NCBI RefSeq assembly: GCF_029626105.1
Contig: NZ_JARUBH010000009.1
Span: 5,952,001-6,016,000 of the forward strand
Origin: Solwaraspora sp. WMMD792
Lineage (GTDB): Bacteria; Actinomycetota; Actinomycetes; Mycobacteriales; Micromonosporaceae
Reading direction: 5' to 3'
Length of the DNA: 64,000 bases
The notes under the pieces were generated by a model, which was not told where the DNA came from, did not search any database, and worked only from the letters and a program-made list of their open reading frames with translations. The translations under genes were made by a program, and so were the position numbers. Below are positions 50,721 to 59,325 of the stretch, one piece after another. The stretch's first letter is position 1. Every line of letters starts with the position of its first letter.

Positions 50721-51899
50721 ATGACACCTACCGAACCGGTACCCACCCCCGATTCCGTTCCCGACCCGGCTGCTGACCCTGCTGCTGATCCGGCTGCCGG
50801 GACGGCCCAGGGTGCCGCGCTCACCGTCCGCGAGCCGGCCGACCTGATCGCCGCCGTGCCCTACCTGATCGGCTTCCACCCCGCCGACAGCGTGGTGGTG
50901 GTCGGGATGCGCGACCACACGGTCGTCATCGCCGCCCGTGCCGACCTGCCCGACGCCACGGTCCCGGCCGACGTCCGCGCGGCGGCAACCGCCCAGCTGA
51001 CCTCCATCGTCGATCGCCAGCAGGTCAGCGCCGCCGTGGTGCTCGGCTACGGTCCGGCCGACACCGTCGACCCGGTCCTGCGGGACACCACCGACGCCCT
51101 GCGCCGACAGGGCACCGTGCTGCTCGACGCGCTGCGGGTGGCCGACGGTCGCTACTGGTCCTCCTTCTGCGACGATCCGACCTGCTGCCCGCCGGAGGGC
51201 CACCGTTTTGACGCTGAGATCAACCCGGTTGCGGTCGCGGCCACCGTCGCCGGGCAGGTCGCCCTGCCCGACCGGGCCGCGCTACGCCGCCAGGTGGAAC
51301 CGGTCACCGGTCCGGCCCGGGCAGCGATGCGGTCCGCCACCGAACGTGCCCGGGCCCGCCGGTCCGCGCTGGTCGACCACGCCCCGCCGGCCGACCTGCT
51401 CGGTGCCCGCACCCTGCGCCGGGCCGGGGAGAAGACGGTACGGATGCTGCTGGAACGGCAGGGCCGGGGCATCGCCCCGACCGACGACGACATCGCCTGG
51501 CTCAGTCTGCTGCTGACCGACCTGGAGGTGCGCGACTACGCCTGGGAGCGGGTCACCGACGAGCTGTGGCAGGTCACCTTCTGGCAGGACATCGCCCGCC
51601 GGGCCGAGCCGGAGCTCGCCGCCGGGCCGGCCAGCCTGCTGGCCTTCGCCGCCTGGCGGGCCGGCAACGGAGCCCTGGCCCGGGTCGCCCTCGACCGGGC
51701 GCTCGACGTCGAACCCGGCTACTCGATGGCGAAACTGATGGACGACGTCCTGGTCCGCGGCATCCCACCGGCGGCGCTGGGTCCGTGGCCCAAGCCGGAC
51801 CGCAGTGGGCGTAAGGGCCGGGCGGACACCCGGCCGCGCCGTCGACCCGACGGTGAGCGGCTCGACCGGGCCCGCCCTGCCGGCCGACGCCGCCCGTGA
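50721..51899 (+). CDS. DUF4192 domain protein
   Basis: 392 aa. After an Ala/Pro/Asp repeat segment, VREPADLIAAVPYLIGFHPA then DSVVVVGMRDHTVVIAARAD is the actinobacterial DUF4192 start, continuing with QQVSAAVVLGYGPADTVDPV and LLDALRVADGRYWSSFCDDP, and a C-terminal helical part (ACRAGNGALARVALDRALDV-like, here AAWRAGNGALARVALDRALD). Function is unknown; a conserved CxDPxCCPxEG-like element (FCDDPTCCPPEGHRF) suggests metal binding. ATG 50721 is selected because an in-frame longer start would run back into the transposon. Two DnaA-box-like sites sit upstream. Confidence 0.9.
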   Translation: MTPTEPVPTPDSVPDPAADPAADPAAGTAQGAALTVREPADLIAAVPYLIGFHPADSVVVVGMRDHTVVIAARADLPDATVPADVRAAATAQLTSIVDRQQVSAAVVLGYGPADTVDPVLRDTTDALRRQGTVLLDALRVADGRYWSSFCDDPTCCPPEGHRFDAEINPVAVAATVAGQVALPDRAALRRQVEPVTGPARAAMRSATERARARRSALVDHAPPADLLGARTLRRAGEKTVRMLLERQGRGIAPTDDDIAWLSLLLTDLEVRDYAWERVTDELWQVTFWQDIARRAEPELAAGPASLLAFAAWRAGNGALARVALDRALDVEPGYSMAKLMDDVLVRGIPPAALGPWPKPDRSGRKGRADTRPRRRPDGERLDRARPAGRRRP

Positions 51900-52056
51900 A
51901 CCCGCCCCGCGCGGGCATGACGCGGACAGACCCCGGGCTCGCCCCGGGGTCTTCCGGGGTTGCACCGGTGTCAGGACGTAGGCTGCCCCGATCCGGCACA
52001 TCTGGTCCGGCTTCCCGGGCCCTGGTGCAGCGGTGCGGGCTGGCCGGGGGCGGTGG

Positions 52057-52575
52057 TCACCTGCTGACCGCAGACCGAGCACCTACCTCCTGGCGCCATG
52101 AACGGACTCCTTCCGGAATCTGGTAGTCCGGGTACGGGTCCTCGTTCGGCTCACCTGCGATGCCGCCCGGTCCGGTGGTGGCGGTCGCCCGGAGGAAGAC
52201 GGCGCCGCCGTCCCGGCAGGTGATCTTCACACCGGACGGGGAGCTGTGCACCCCGGTGAAGGCGCACGGCTCCCACGAGGTGAACTCCTCGGGTCGGGCG
52301 AAATCCAGCAGTTGTACGGCGAACGCGAGCGTGCGACGCGCCCGCTCGCGAGGTGCGGGCATCTCGGCCGGCAACGACGCCGGTGCCGGTGCGGGCTTGC
52401 CGACGGCCGCCCACAGCATCCCGGTCGATCCCGTCGAGTAGTAGACCCGTACCCCGGCTGGCGAATTGCCGCCGGGCTCGGTGTCCTGCCCGTACCGACG
52501 GACGTCGGTGATGTCCGGGTGCTTGCTGGTCTGGAACAGTGCTTCGAGCACGTCCAAGACTTCGGCGACCTGCAT
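52057..52575 (-). CDS. Hypothetical protein, 172 aa
   Basis: No family is recognised. Starts MQVAEVLDVLEALFQTSKHP and includes STGSTGMLWAAVGKPA, TLAFAVQLLDFARPEEF and GVKITCRDGGAVFLRAT. It looks soluble, mixed alpha/beta and without signal peptide. ATG 52575 is chosen because GGAGACGGGG precedes it; an in-frame ATG at 52665 would add a segment of different composition. It is upstream of DUF4192's end in convergent orientation, with 157 bases between the two stops. Confidence 0.6.
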   Translation of the reverse strand: MQVAEVLDVLEALFQTSKHPDITDVRRYGQDTEPGGNSPAGVRVYYSTGSTGMLWAAVGKPAPAPASLPAEMPAPRERARRTLAFAVQLLDFARPEEFTSWEPCAFTGVHSSPSGVKITCRDGGAVFLRATATTGPGGIAGEPNEDPYPDYQIPEGVRSWRQEVGARSAVSR

Positions 52576-52713
52576 GTCCCCGTCTCCGATCTGAGGCTGT
52601 CTGCGCTGTTCAGGGCCGAGCATAGACACGGCAGGGATCTTGCGGGGGTACGCGGCGCACTTCACGAGGTCGCGCCCTTGTCGCGCGGTCGCCGTACGCC
52701 CAGCCGGCCTTGC

Positions 52714-53213
52714 TCAGGCTGTCCACAGCACCTCGCCCACACTGAACCCCGGTAACTCGGAGCGGCGGGTCATTTTCGGCCCGGTTGCCTGCTGAGGCAC
52801 TCGGCGGCTGGCCAAGTCGGACCCGCCCGCTGGCCCCACCCGGGTCGGCTGGTCCCGCGCCAACTCCCGGCCGGTGATGGCGCACACCAGACAACCACGG
52901 CCGGGGACGCGGTAGACCATCCCGGGCACCCCCGTGCTGCGCCGGCCCGACTCCGGTCATGGCGGTCAGGCACGCGGTCGTTGACGAACTCGGGAACGTG
53001 CCGGCCAGCTTGGCCAGCTCGGCGCTCCGGCCAGCCTGCCGCCAGCGCCGCGTCATATGACAACCCGTCAACGGCCAGCATGATCACCCATGTCGCGCCC
53101 GGGACAGTTTCTCCGCGAAAGACGTCGGGGACGTCGGGTACGTCCGCCAGTGAGGTGTACGGAGCCGACGACACAGATCCTCTGCTCCTGGCTCCGCGGA
53201 TCGCTGACGCCAC
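52714..53213 (-). pseudogene. Frameshifted remnant of an alkaline-phosphatase-superfamily gene
   Basis: Joining three minus-strand frames rebuilds one protein start. Frame 1 gives TWVIMLAVDGLSYDAALAAG (metal-binding Asp of the superfamily). After an extra base near 53018, frame 2 gives ELAKLAGTFPSSSTTACLTA then MTGVGPAQHG (the TFPSxS/T nucleophile region). After another extra base near 52934, frame 3 gives VPGMVYRVPGRGCLVCAITG. The order equals that of predicted phosphodiesterases/nucleotide pyrophosphatases. The chain ends at 52714, so the catalytic C-terminal two thirds are missing. Non-functional. Confidence 0.6.
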
Positions 53214-53214
53214 G

Positions 53215-53267
53215 AGTTGAAGGTGAGATACCTGTCAGCCGACCGGAAAGGTATCTCACCTTCAACT
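53215..53267. terminator. Terminator downstream of fdhD
   Basis: Perfect 18-base arms 53215-53232 and 53250-53267 around a 17-base loop, 35 bases beyond the fdhD stop. Confidence 0.8.
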
Positions 53268-53301
53268 GATCATGGTGATCATGGCGTCGGACACGTCGGG
53301 G

Positions 53302-54150
53302 TCAGTCGGTGAGGCGGTCGGTGCCCGCGTAGACGTTCATCGTCGATCCGCGTAGGAACCCGACCAGGGTCATCCCCGCCTCTTCGGCGAGGGCGACCGC
53401 CAGACTGCTCGGCGCGGAGATCGCCGCGAGCACCGGGATGCCGGCCATCCACGCCTTCTGGGTGAGCTCGAAGCTGGCCCGCCCGGAGACCAGCAGCAGA
53501 TGACCGCGCAGCGGCAGCAGGTCCTCTCGGGCCGCCCAGCCGATCAGCTTGTCGACGGCGTTGTGCCGGCCGACGTCCTCGCGTACCGCCCGGAGCTGCC
53601 CGTCGGCAGTGAACAGGCCGGCGGCGTGCAGCCCACCGGTGCGGTCGAAGCCCTGCTGGGCGGCGCGCAGCTGGTCCGGCAGGCCGACCAGGGTCTGCGG
53701 GCTGAACGTGGCCCGGTCGGCAGCCACGTCGAACCGGGACCGGGTGCGGACGGCGTCGATGCTCGCCTTGCCGCACACCCCGCAGGAGCTGGTGGTGTAG
53801 AAGTTGCGGGTCGGGTCGGTCTGCGGCGGCGGGACGTGCCCGGCGAGCGTCACGTCGACCACGTTGTACGTGTTCGGTGTGTCAGTGCCGGCACACAGCT
53901 GCGCGGTCACCACGTCCTCGGCGGCCCCGATCAGACCCTCGGTCAGCAGGAAACCGATCGCGAGGTCGATGTCGTTTCCCGGCGTACGCATGGTGACGGC
54001 CAGCGGGGGACGTCGCGCCGCACCGGCCGGGCCGACCCGGATCTCCAGCGGCTCCTCCCCGGAAATGGTGTCCATCCGACGGACCCGCCGGGTCGACCCA
54101 CTGCCGACGTCGATCCGCAGTACGGTGCGTCGCTCGTTCGCCCTGCCCAT
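53302..54150 (-). CDS. fdhD: Formate dehydrogenase accessory sulfurtransferase FdhD
   Basis: Transfers sulfur from a cysteine desulfurase to the molybdenum cofactor of formate dehydrogenases. 282 aa. Motifs: [32 protein letters not shown], and the essential double cysteine in [20 protein letters not shown], then [35 protein letters not shown] and [23 protein letters not shown] 54150 (MGRANERRT) is selected; a longer in-frame start at 54159 is possible. No formate dehydrogenase gene is in the window, so its client is elsewhere. It fits the molybdenum theme of the region. Confidence 0.97.
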   Translation of the reverse strand: MGRANERRTVLRIDVGSGSTRRVRRMDTISGEEPLEIRVGPAGAARRPPLAVTMRTPGNDIDLAIGFLLTEGLIGAAEDVVTAQLCAGTDTPNTYNVVDVTLAGHVPPPQTDPTRNFYTTSSCGVCGKASIDAVRTRSRFDVAADRATFSPQTLVGLPDQLRAAQQGFDRTGGLHAAGLFTADGQLRAVREDVGRHNAVDKLIGWAAREDLLPLRGHLLLVSGRASFELTQKAWMAGIPVLAAISAPSSLAVALAEEAGMTLVGFLRGSTMNVYAGTDRLTD

Positions 54151-54232
54151 GCACCCCATCCTGCCCCGGTTCGCAGGTGGCGAACGGGCCGGGAGGGCGG
54201 CAGCACTCGCCTCAGGCGCCGCCATATCGCTG

Positions 54233-54238
54233 TATGGT
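54233..54238 (+). promoter_or_regulatory. -10 hexamer for a leaderless antitoxin mRNA
   Basis: TATGGT followed by six bases and the GTG at 54245; no ribosome site is present. The start region is AT-rich against its surroundings. Confidence 0.45.
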
Positions 54239-54244
54239 GTATGT

Positions 54245-54511
54245 GTGGCGGCGAAGAAGGTGACTGTGACCCTCCCCGAGGAACTGGTCGAAGCGCTCGG
54301 CGAGGCTGCTCGCGAGGATGGCGTCCCCTTGTCGCGGCTGGTGGCGAGCGCTGCGGAAAGTGAGCTCCGGCGGCGGGTCGGGCGGCGGCTGGTCGCCGAC
54401 TGGCAGGCCGAGCACGGTGCGTTCACCGTAGAAGAGATTGCTGCGGCACGTGCGGAGATGGCTGCCGCCGACGCCCAGGCGCTCAGCGCGCCCGGACGGA
54501 CCGCCGCGTGA
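54245..54511 (+). CDS. VapB-type antitoxin
   Basis: 88 aa. The first 45 residues ([20 protein letters not shown] then [20 protein letters not shown]) form a ribbon-helix-helix DNA-binding module. The remainder, [20 protein letters not shown], resembles the toxin-binding tail of antitoxins. GTG at 54245 is chosen because of the -10 element just before it and because the strand starts at once. The stop overlaps the PIN-domain gene by four bases. It likely represses its own promoter with the toxin. Confidence 0.88.
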   Translation: MAAKKVTVTLPEELVEALGEAAREDGVPLSRLVASAAESELRRRVGRRLVADWQAEHGAFTVEEIAAARAEMAAADAQALSAPGRTAA

Positions 54512-54900
54512 CCATCCCCTACGTCTACGACACAGGGGTGCTGCTGGCGACCGACAGCAATGACCGACGGATCTGGGCGATACACCATCTGGCCGTCGAG
54601 GAAGGGCGACGTCTGCTCGTCCCTTCCGTCGTGGTCGGCCAGGCCTGGCGAGATACCCGCCGGCAGGTCCAGCTCGGACGGTTCCTGAGCAGCTGCGAAA
54701 TCGTTCCAGTCGGTCTGGAACTGGCCAAATCGGCCGGGGTGTTGTGCGGGAAGGCCGGTACGCGTGACGTGGTCGACGCCAGCGTGGTCACCATCGCGCT
54801 CGCCTACGGCGCGATCGTCTTCACCAGCGACCCGGAGGACATCGCGCACCTGTCGGCTGCCTCGGACGTCAAGCCAGGGCTGGTCATCCGCCGCCTCTGA
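54508..54900 (+). CDS. VapC-type PIN-domain toxin
   Basis: 130 aa PIN ribonuclease. [20 protein letters not shown] carries the first Asp, [20 protein letters not shown] the Glu/Gln region and [20 protein letters not shown] the two further acids, then [14 protein letters not shown] the last Asp. The fourth-motif TSDPxD is typical of VapC-like toxins that cleave tRNA or rRNA. Directly coupled to the antitoxin (GTG overlaps its stop). Target unknown. The pair sits between fdhD and the prepilin peptidase gene and could be a mobile insertion. Confidence 0.9.
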   Translation: MTIPYVYDTGVLLATDSNDRRIWAIHHLAVEEGRRLLVPSVVVGQAWRDTRRQVQLGRFLSSCEIVPVGLELAKSAGVLCGKAGTRDVVDASVVTIALAYGAIVFTSDPEDIAHLSAASDVKPGLVIRRL

Positions 54901-54970
54901 AACCCGTCGGCACGACACGGAGCCCGGGTGCTTCCGAGGCATCTGTGACGCATCTGGGGGCGACGGACGC

Positions 54971-55795
54971 TCAGGCCGCCGGCAGTCGACTGGCCAGCAG
55001 CACCCCGACGACGGCTCCGAGCACCAGGAACGGCCCGAACGGCAACTGCTGGGTCCACCGGATCCGCCGGGCGGCCAGCAGGACCACCGCCACACCGCCC
55101 GAGCCGACGAAGGCGACCAGCAGCCCGAGCAGCACCATCGGCCAACCGAACCAGCCGAGCACCGCGCCGACGCTGAGCGCCAGCTTGGCGTCGCCCAGCC
55201 CGAACCCCCTGGCGCCGAACGCCAGGGTGGTGGCGGCGAACAGCGCCGCGACGCCCGTACCGGCGATGACCGCCCGCAGCCAGGCCGCTGACGGCTCACC
55301 CAGCAGCACCGCCGCACCGAACAGCGCCCAGGTCCCGGCGGCGGCCGGGTAGGTGAGCCGGTCCGGCAGCCGGTGCACCGCGAGATCGACGAAGACCAGC
55401 GGGACCATCCAGGCCGCCCACCAGATCAGCGCCAGAACCACCGGCCAGGGAAGGCCGGCGGAGACCAACGCCGCCAGCGCCGCGACGGCGACCGCCTCGA
55501 CGGCGAACGGCGGCGGGCCGACCCGGGCACCGCAGCCGCCGCATCTGGCCAGCGGGGACACCGACGCCAGCGGGGAAAACGACCCCGCCGGGCCGGCCGC
55601 GCCGAACGGCGTGCCGCACCGTGGACAGCCGGTCCGCCACGGTTCGCCGGGTGCCACCGAGTGGACGGCGACGGCTCGGCGCAGCACGGGCAGCACCAGC
55701 AGTACGCCGAGCAGCCTGCCGGCCTGACTGGGCTGTCGCCGGGCGGGGGCCGGTGCCGGCTCGGTCCCGATCGGGCGCTCGTTACCGGTGATCAT
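54971..55795 (-). CDS. Prepilin peptidase, A24 family
   Basis: Aspartic membrane protease that cuts the leader of prepilins. 274 aa. A zinc-binding loop (CPRCGTPFG...CGGCGARVG) lies near residues 57-90. The two catalytic Asp are in [20 protein letters not shown] and [20 protein letters not shown] (GxGD). Six to eight membrane helices. It has the loop and length of full PilD/ComC-like enzymes but the first methyltransferase part is short. It is divergent from the tad operon start 586 bases away and is presumably its processing peptidase. Confidence 0.92.
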   Translation of the reverse strand: MITGNERPIGTEPAPAPARRQPSQAGRLLGVLLVLPVLRRAVAVHSVAPGEPWRTGCPRCGTPFGAAGPAGSFSPLASVSPLARCGGCGARVGPPPFAVEAVAVAALAALVSAGLPWPVVLALIWWAAWMVPLVFVDLAVHRLPDRLTYPAAAGTWALFGAAVLLGEPSAAWLRAVIAGTGVAALFAATTLAFGARGFGLGDAKLALSVGAVLGWFGWPMVLLGLLVAFVGSGGVAVVLLAARRIRWTQQLPFGPFLVLGAVVGVLLASRLPAA

Positions 55796-56381
55796 CCCTG
55801 CGCCCTCTCCCGGCGTCCGCGACGCCGATCACGGTCCGTGTTTTCATGATCGCTTACTTTCGGTGTCGACCGGCCTGGCGGAGTCCGGTCGACCGGTTTC
55901 GGCTCGCACCGTGGTCGGCTCACCGGCTGGCAGTGGTCGCGCCGACCGTCGACTTCCAAATGGGACAGAATCCGGCGCAGGCTGGCAATTCGCGATGGCG
56001 ACTGTCGGTTTTCGATCACCGCCGCCCACTTGACAGACGTACTCGGATGCGTCTTAGGGCGGTGATCGGAATGACCGGGCATCGCACCGCCCTCCATCGG
56101 GACCGGACTCGAAGATCGTAACCCTGAGTATTGTTCTGAATTGCCCCTGTTGCTGTCGCGGGCGTCAGCCTATGCTCCCCCCTTGAGCGATGCACTACCG
56201 CCGGGAAACATCCGACCGACCGGCGGAAATGCGTCGGTCGACACCTGGCCGGACCAGCCGGAGGCAGCACTGGATCATTCCAGCGGACAGTACGGCAACA
56301 CCCCAACACATCGATGTTGGCAATAGTGCTTGTCGCCCTGCGCCACCCTGGCCGGCCCGGCGGGCACCGAGGAGGACGGAC
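55796..56381. other. 586-base intergenic region upstream of the tad operon
   Basis: No gene is supported. It is the shared upstream region of the divergent prepilin peptidase gene and the tad operon. A TATGCT hexamer near 56171 could be the -10 for the operon. A short hairpin CCAAC...GTTGG surrounds ATCGAT near 56302-56321. I saw no match to a known riboswitch class, though a structured leader cannot be excluded. Confidence 0.45.
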
Positions 56382-56942
56382 GTGAGGCCAAGTCAGCGCC
56401 CCTGGCCAGCGGTAATGCTGGCCGCGTCGGTGCTCGCGGCTGCCGCACTCGCCGGCTGCGCCAGCGAGCAGTCCGCCACCCTGCCACCACTGCGCGTACC
56501 GGCGGCGACCGACGACCCGGCCGCCGCCGAGGCCGCCGAAGCCGCGCTCGCCGCGTACAACGGCTACCTCGCCGCCGCCGAGAAGGCCGAACACGCGGCC
56601 GACCCCCATCACCCCGAGTTGAAGAAGTATCTCGGCGACCCACTCCTGACCCGGGTCAGGCTGAGCATTCGAGACGCGAAGGAGCACGGCGCCGTGCGTA
56701 TCGGCTCACTAACCTCCGAACCCACGATAACCGACATCAATCTGGATTCGGTGCCGATGGCGGTGGAGATCCAGGACTGCCTGGACGCCACGAATTACCG
56801 GATGGTCTACGCCAACGACACCGACACGGTCGTTCCCGGCACCGAGGTGGGTCGTTACCTGGCCACCGCCACCGCGACCCGCTACGACGACGGTCGCTGG
56901 CTGATCAGCCGGGGTGTCGCACACCGGGACCAGCCATGCTGA
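56382..56942 (+). CDS. Lipoprotein at the start of the tad operon
   Basis: 186 aa. The signal peptide MLAASVLAAAALAGC ends in a lipobox (LAGC). The mature part starts with a helix (AAYNGYLAAAEKAEHAADPH) and continues as a mixed domain with IQDCLDATNYRMVYAND and a VGRYLATATATRYDDGRWLI strand pair, a NTF2-like or small exported fold. The GTG at 56382 follows GGAGGAC; it overlaps the next gene by seven bases. A role as an outer partner of the pilus apparatus is inferred from position. Confidence 0.82.
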   Translation: MRPSQRPWPAVMLAASVLAAAALAGCASEQSATLPPLRVPAATDDPAAAEAAEAALAAYNGYLAAAEKAEHAADPHHPELKKYLGDPLLTRVRLSIRDAKEHGAVRIGSLTSEPTITDINLDSVPMAVEIQDCLDATNYRMVYANDTDTVVPGTEVGRYLATATATRYDDGRWLISRGVAHRDQPC

Positions 56943-57871
56943 CCGGCGTCGCTGCCGCCAGCCGCCGTATGTTCGTCGGGCTGGCCGCAGTCGCTCTGCT
57001 GGCCGCTGCCGGGCTGGCCGCCGCCGGGCCGGCTGCCGCACAGTCGTCCGGTGGCGGCTGCGGCGGCGTCACCCAGGCCGAATGCGAAGGTTGGGTCGAG
57101 CAGCCCGGCGGCCCCGGCCACGACGGCGGCGGCGGCAACAACGGCGGCGGCAACAACGGCGGTGACGGCGGTGCCGGCCCATGCTACCGCGACGGCGTCG
57201 AGTTGCCCTGCTACGACGACATCGTCGGCTGGTTCAACCGCGAGGACGAGTGCTACTACATGCGGGCCGAACCGCAGCCGCCGGGCGGCGAGCCGGGGCA
57301 GGTCGCGTACAACGTCAGTTGCGTCGCCGGGCAGGTCTCAGAAATCGTCAGGTGGCTGGACGACCCGCCGTCGGGCTACGAGGCGCCACCGGACCCGTAC
57401 GAGCTGCGTCGCCGTGCGTACGCCCGGATCCAATTCGAGAAGCCGGTCATCCACACCGCGCCCGACCCGGACAAGCCCGGCCTGGTCGGTCTGCCGGTCT
57501 GGGTGTGGTCCGAAGAGTCCAACGCCGTCTGGGGACCGCTTGATGAGGACGAGGCGGACCGCGACGTCAGCGTCCGGGTGCTGGCCGAGGTCGACGAGAT
57601 CACCTTCAACATGGGCAACGGCGACAGTTTCAGCTGCGAACGGGACGAGGTCTTCGACGCATACGACCCGGCGGTCGACAACCCCTGGAACCCCGGCTGC
57701 GGCTACGACAACGGCTACTCGACGCCGGGCAGCTACCGGATCACCGCCACGGTCAGTTGGGACGTCACCTGGTTCATCAATGATGTGGAACAGGACATCT
57801 TCGCCAGCCCGCAGATCAGCAGCGACCCCATCGAGATCGAGATCGACGAACTGCAGGTGGTACGGCGATGA
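56936..57871 (+). CDS. Secreted Gly-rich protein of the tad operon
   Basis: 311 aa with a signal peptide (AALAAAGLAAAGPAAAQS-like, cut after AAAQ). After a Gly/Asn-rich spacer (about residues 60-82), the mature domain has conserved-looking cysteines in PCYRDGVELPCYDDIVGWFN and EDECYYMRAEPQPPG and in SVSCVAG-type strands, and ends with a beta domain (ITATVSWDVTWFINDVEQDI). Probably an extracellular beta-sandwich protein. Function unknown. Start ATG is taken because it overlaps the lipoprotein stop and a basic signal-peptide n-region follows. Stop overlaps the SAF gene by four bases. Confidence 0.82.
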   Translation: MLTGVAAASRRMFVGLAAVALLAAAGLAAAGPAAAQSSGGGCGGVTQAECEGWVEQPGGPGHDGGGGNNGGGNNGGDGGAGPCYRDGVELPCYDDIVGWFNREDECYYMRAEPQPPGGEPGQVAYNVSCVAGQVSEIVRWLDDPPSGYEAPPDPYELRRRAYARIQFEKPVIHTAPDPDKPGLVGLPVWVWSEESNAVWGPLDEDEADRDVSVRVLAEVDEITFNMGNGDSFSCERDEVFDAYDPAVDNPWNPGCGYDNGYSTPGSYRITATVSWDVTWFINDVEQDIFASPQISSDPIEIEIDELQVVRR

Positions 57872-58521
57872 CCGTGGCGACGACACGTACCGGCCAGGGC
57901 GGCGTCGACGCCCCGGTCACCCCGCCGAAGATCGTCCGGCAGCGACGGGTCCGGCCCGGCCTGCTCGGGCTGGCCGTGCTGCTGATCGCCCTCGGCGGGC
58001 TCGGGTCCGCCTTCGCGGTCACCTCGGTCCGGGCCACCGGCTCCTACCTGGCCGTCGCCCGGGACGTGTCGGTCGGTACGGTCCTGTCCGCCGACGACCT
58101 GGTGACCGTGCAGGTGGCCGGCGGGCAGGCGATCAAGCCGGTGCCGGCCAGCCAGCTCGACCAGGTCGTCGGGCTGCGGGCCGCGGTCGCCCTGGTGCCC
58201 GGCAGCCTGCTCACCCCGGCGCAGTTGACCAACGAGCCGATGATCGGGCCGGACCAGCAGCAGATCGCCCTCGGACTGCGGGCCGACCAGGTGCCGGCCC
58301 GGCGGCTGAACCCCGGCGACAAGCTGATCCTCGTCGGCACCCCGACGCGTAACGCCAGTGAGAACGCGGTCACCCGGTTCGACGCGACCGTGATCGACGT
58401 GGCCGCCGACGACCGCAGCGGGGTCATCGCCTACCTGGCGCTCGCCTCGCGGGACGTGCCGGCGGTGGTGGTGCTCGCCGCCGAGGACCGGATCGCGGTC
58501 GTGCTGGCCCCGGCGGCCTGA
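57868..58521 (+). CDS. SAF-domain protein, CpaB/RcpC-like
   Basis: 217 aa. One membrane helix (LLGLAVLLIALGGLGSAFAV) precedes a SAF domain: YLAVARDVSVGTVLSADDLV, VQVAGGQAIKPVPASQLDQV and RAAVALVPGSLLTPAQLTNE, then ALGLRADQVPARRLNPGDKL. SAF proteins in Tad loci assist the secretin or pore; Gram-positive members are thought to guide pilus assembly at the membrane. ATG overlaps the previous gene and the CpaE-like gene begins three bases after its stop, so it is inside the operon. Confidence 0.88.
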   Translation: MTVATTRTGQGGVDAPVTPPKIVRQRRVRPGLLGLAVLLIALGGLGSAFAVTSVRATGSYLAVARDVSVGTVLSADDLVTVQVAGGQAIKPVPASQLDQVVGLRAAVALVPGSLLTPAQLTNEPMIGPDQQQIALGLRADQVPARRLNPGDKLILVGTPTRNASENAVTRFDATVIDVAADDRSGVIAYLALASRDVPAVVVLAAEDRIAVVLAPAA

Positions 58522-58524
58522 CGG

Positions 58525-59325
58525 ATGGCCATCGTCGCGCTCGTCTCCGCCAAGGGTTCCCCCGGCGTCACCACCAGCGCGCTCGCCTGCACGCTCTCCT
58601 GGCATCACCGGGTGGTGCTCGCCGAGTGCGATCCGGCCGGCGGGACGTTGATGGCCGGCTACCTCGGCGGTGCCCTGGAGGGCCCGCGGGGCATCGGGGA
58701 ACTGGCGGTCAGCGAGTTGCGCGACGGCAACCTGGAGGAGGCCTTCTGGAGCCAGCTGGTCGACCTGGACGCCCCCCGCCGGGAGCGGCTGCTGCTGCCC
58801 GGCGTGGTCGACCCGACGCAGATCGGCAGCGTCACCCCGCTGTGGCAACGGTTCGCCGACTTCTTCGTCGGTCTCGAACATGGCCGTCCACCGTACGACG
58901 TGATCGTCGACTGTGGTCGATTCTACGTCGCGAATCCACCGTGGCCGATCCTGCGGGCGGCGACGATCGTCCTGGTGGTGGCCGCCGCGCACCTGCCCGA
59001 CCTGTCCAGCGCCCGGGCGGCGGTGACCGCCATCGAGCGGGACTTCGCCGAGCACCGGGTGCCGCCCGGCTCGCTGCGGCTGCTGCTGGTCGGTGACGGG
59101 CACAGCCGCGCCGAGATCAGCAAGGCGCTGCAGCTGCCGGTGATCTCCCGGTTGCCGGCCGACCCCCGTACCGCCGAGGTGCTCAGCCACGGCGGCACGG
59201 TCAAGCTCAACCGGCCGCTGCTGCGGGCGGCCGGTGCGTTGGAGGTCCCGGTCCGATCGCTGATCGAGCGGCGCCAGGCCCGGTTGCGGTGGCCCGCGCC
59301 GGAAGGGGTGCCGAATGCGATTTGA
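58525..59325 (+). CDS. CpaE/MinD-like ATPase of the tad operon
   Basis: 266 aa ParA/MinD superfamily protein with a changed P-loop: IVALVSAKGSPGVTTSALAC keeps the first Lys but has Val where the second, nucleotide-contacting Lys of GKT normally is. The rest follows the fold (VVLAECDPAGGTLMAGYLGG, YDVIVDCGRFYVAN, LLLVGDGHSRAEISKALQLP). In Tad systems CpaE positions the secretion machinery. The Lys loss suggests weak or no ATP hydrolysis; similar KGSPGVTT sequences occur in related actinobacterial proteins as I recall. Overlaps tadA by 11 bases. Confidence 0.88.
   Translation: MAIVALVSAKGSPGVTTSALACTLSWHHRVVLAECDPAGGTLMAGYLGGALEGPRGIGELAVSELRDGNLEEAFWSQLVDLDAPRRERLLLPGVVDPTQIGSVTPLWQRFADFFVGLEHGRPPYDVIVDCGRFYVANPPWPILRAATIVLVVAAAHLPDLSSARAAVTAIERDFAEHRVPPGSLRLLLVGDGHSRAEISKALQLPVISRLPADPRTAEVLSHGGTVKLNRPLLRAAGALEVPVRSLIERRQARLRWPAPEGVPNAI

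Noticed and set aside
55796-56381. Cyclic di-GMP or other riboswitch before the tad operon
   Set aside because: No match by eye to the conserved bases of known classes.
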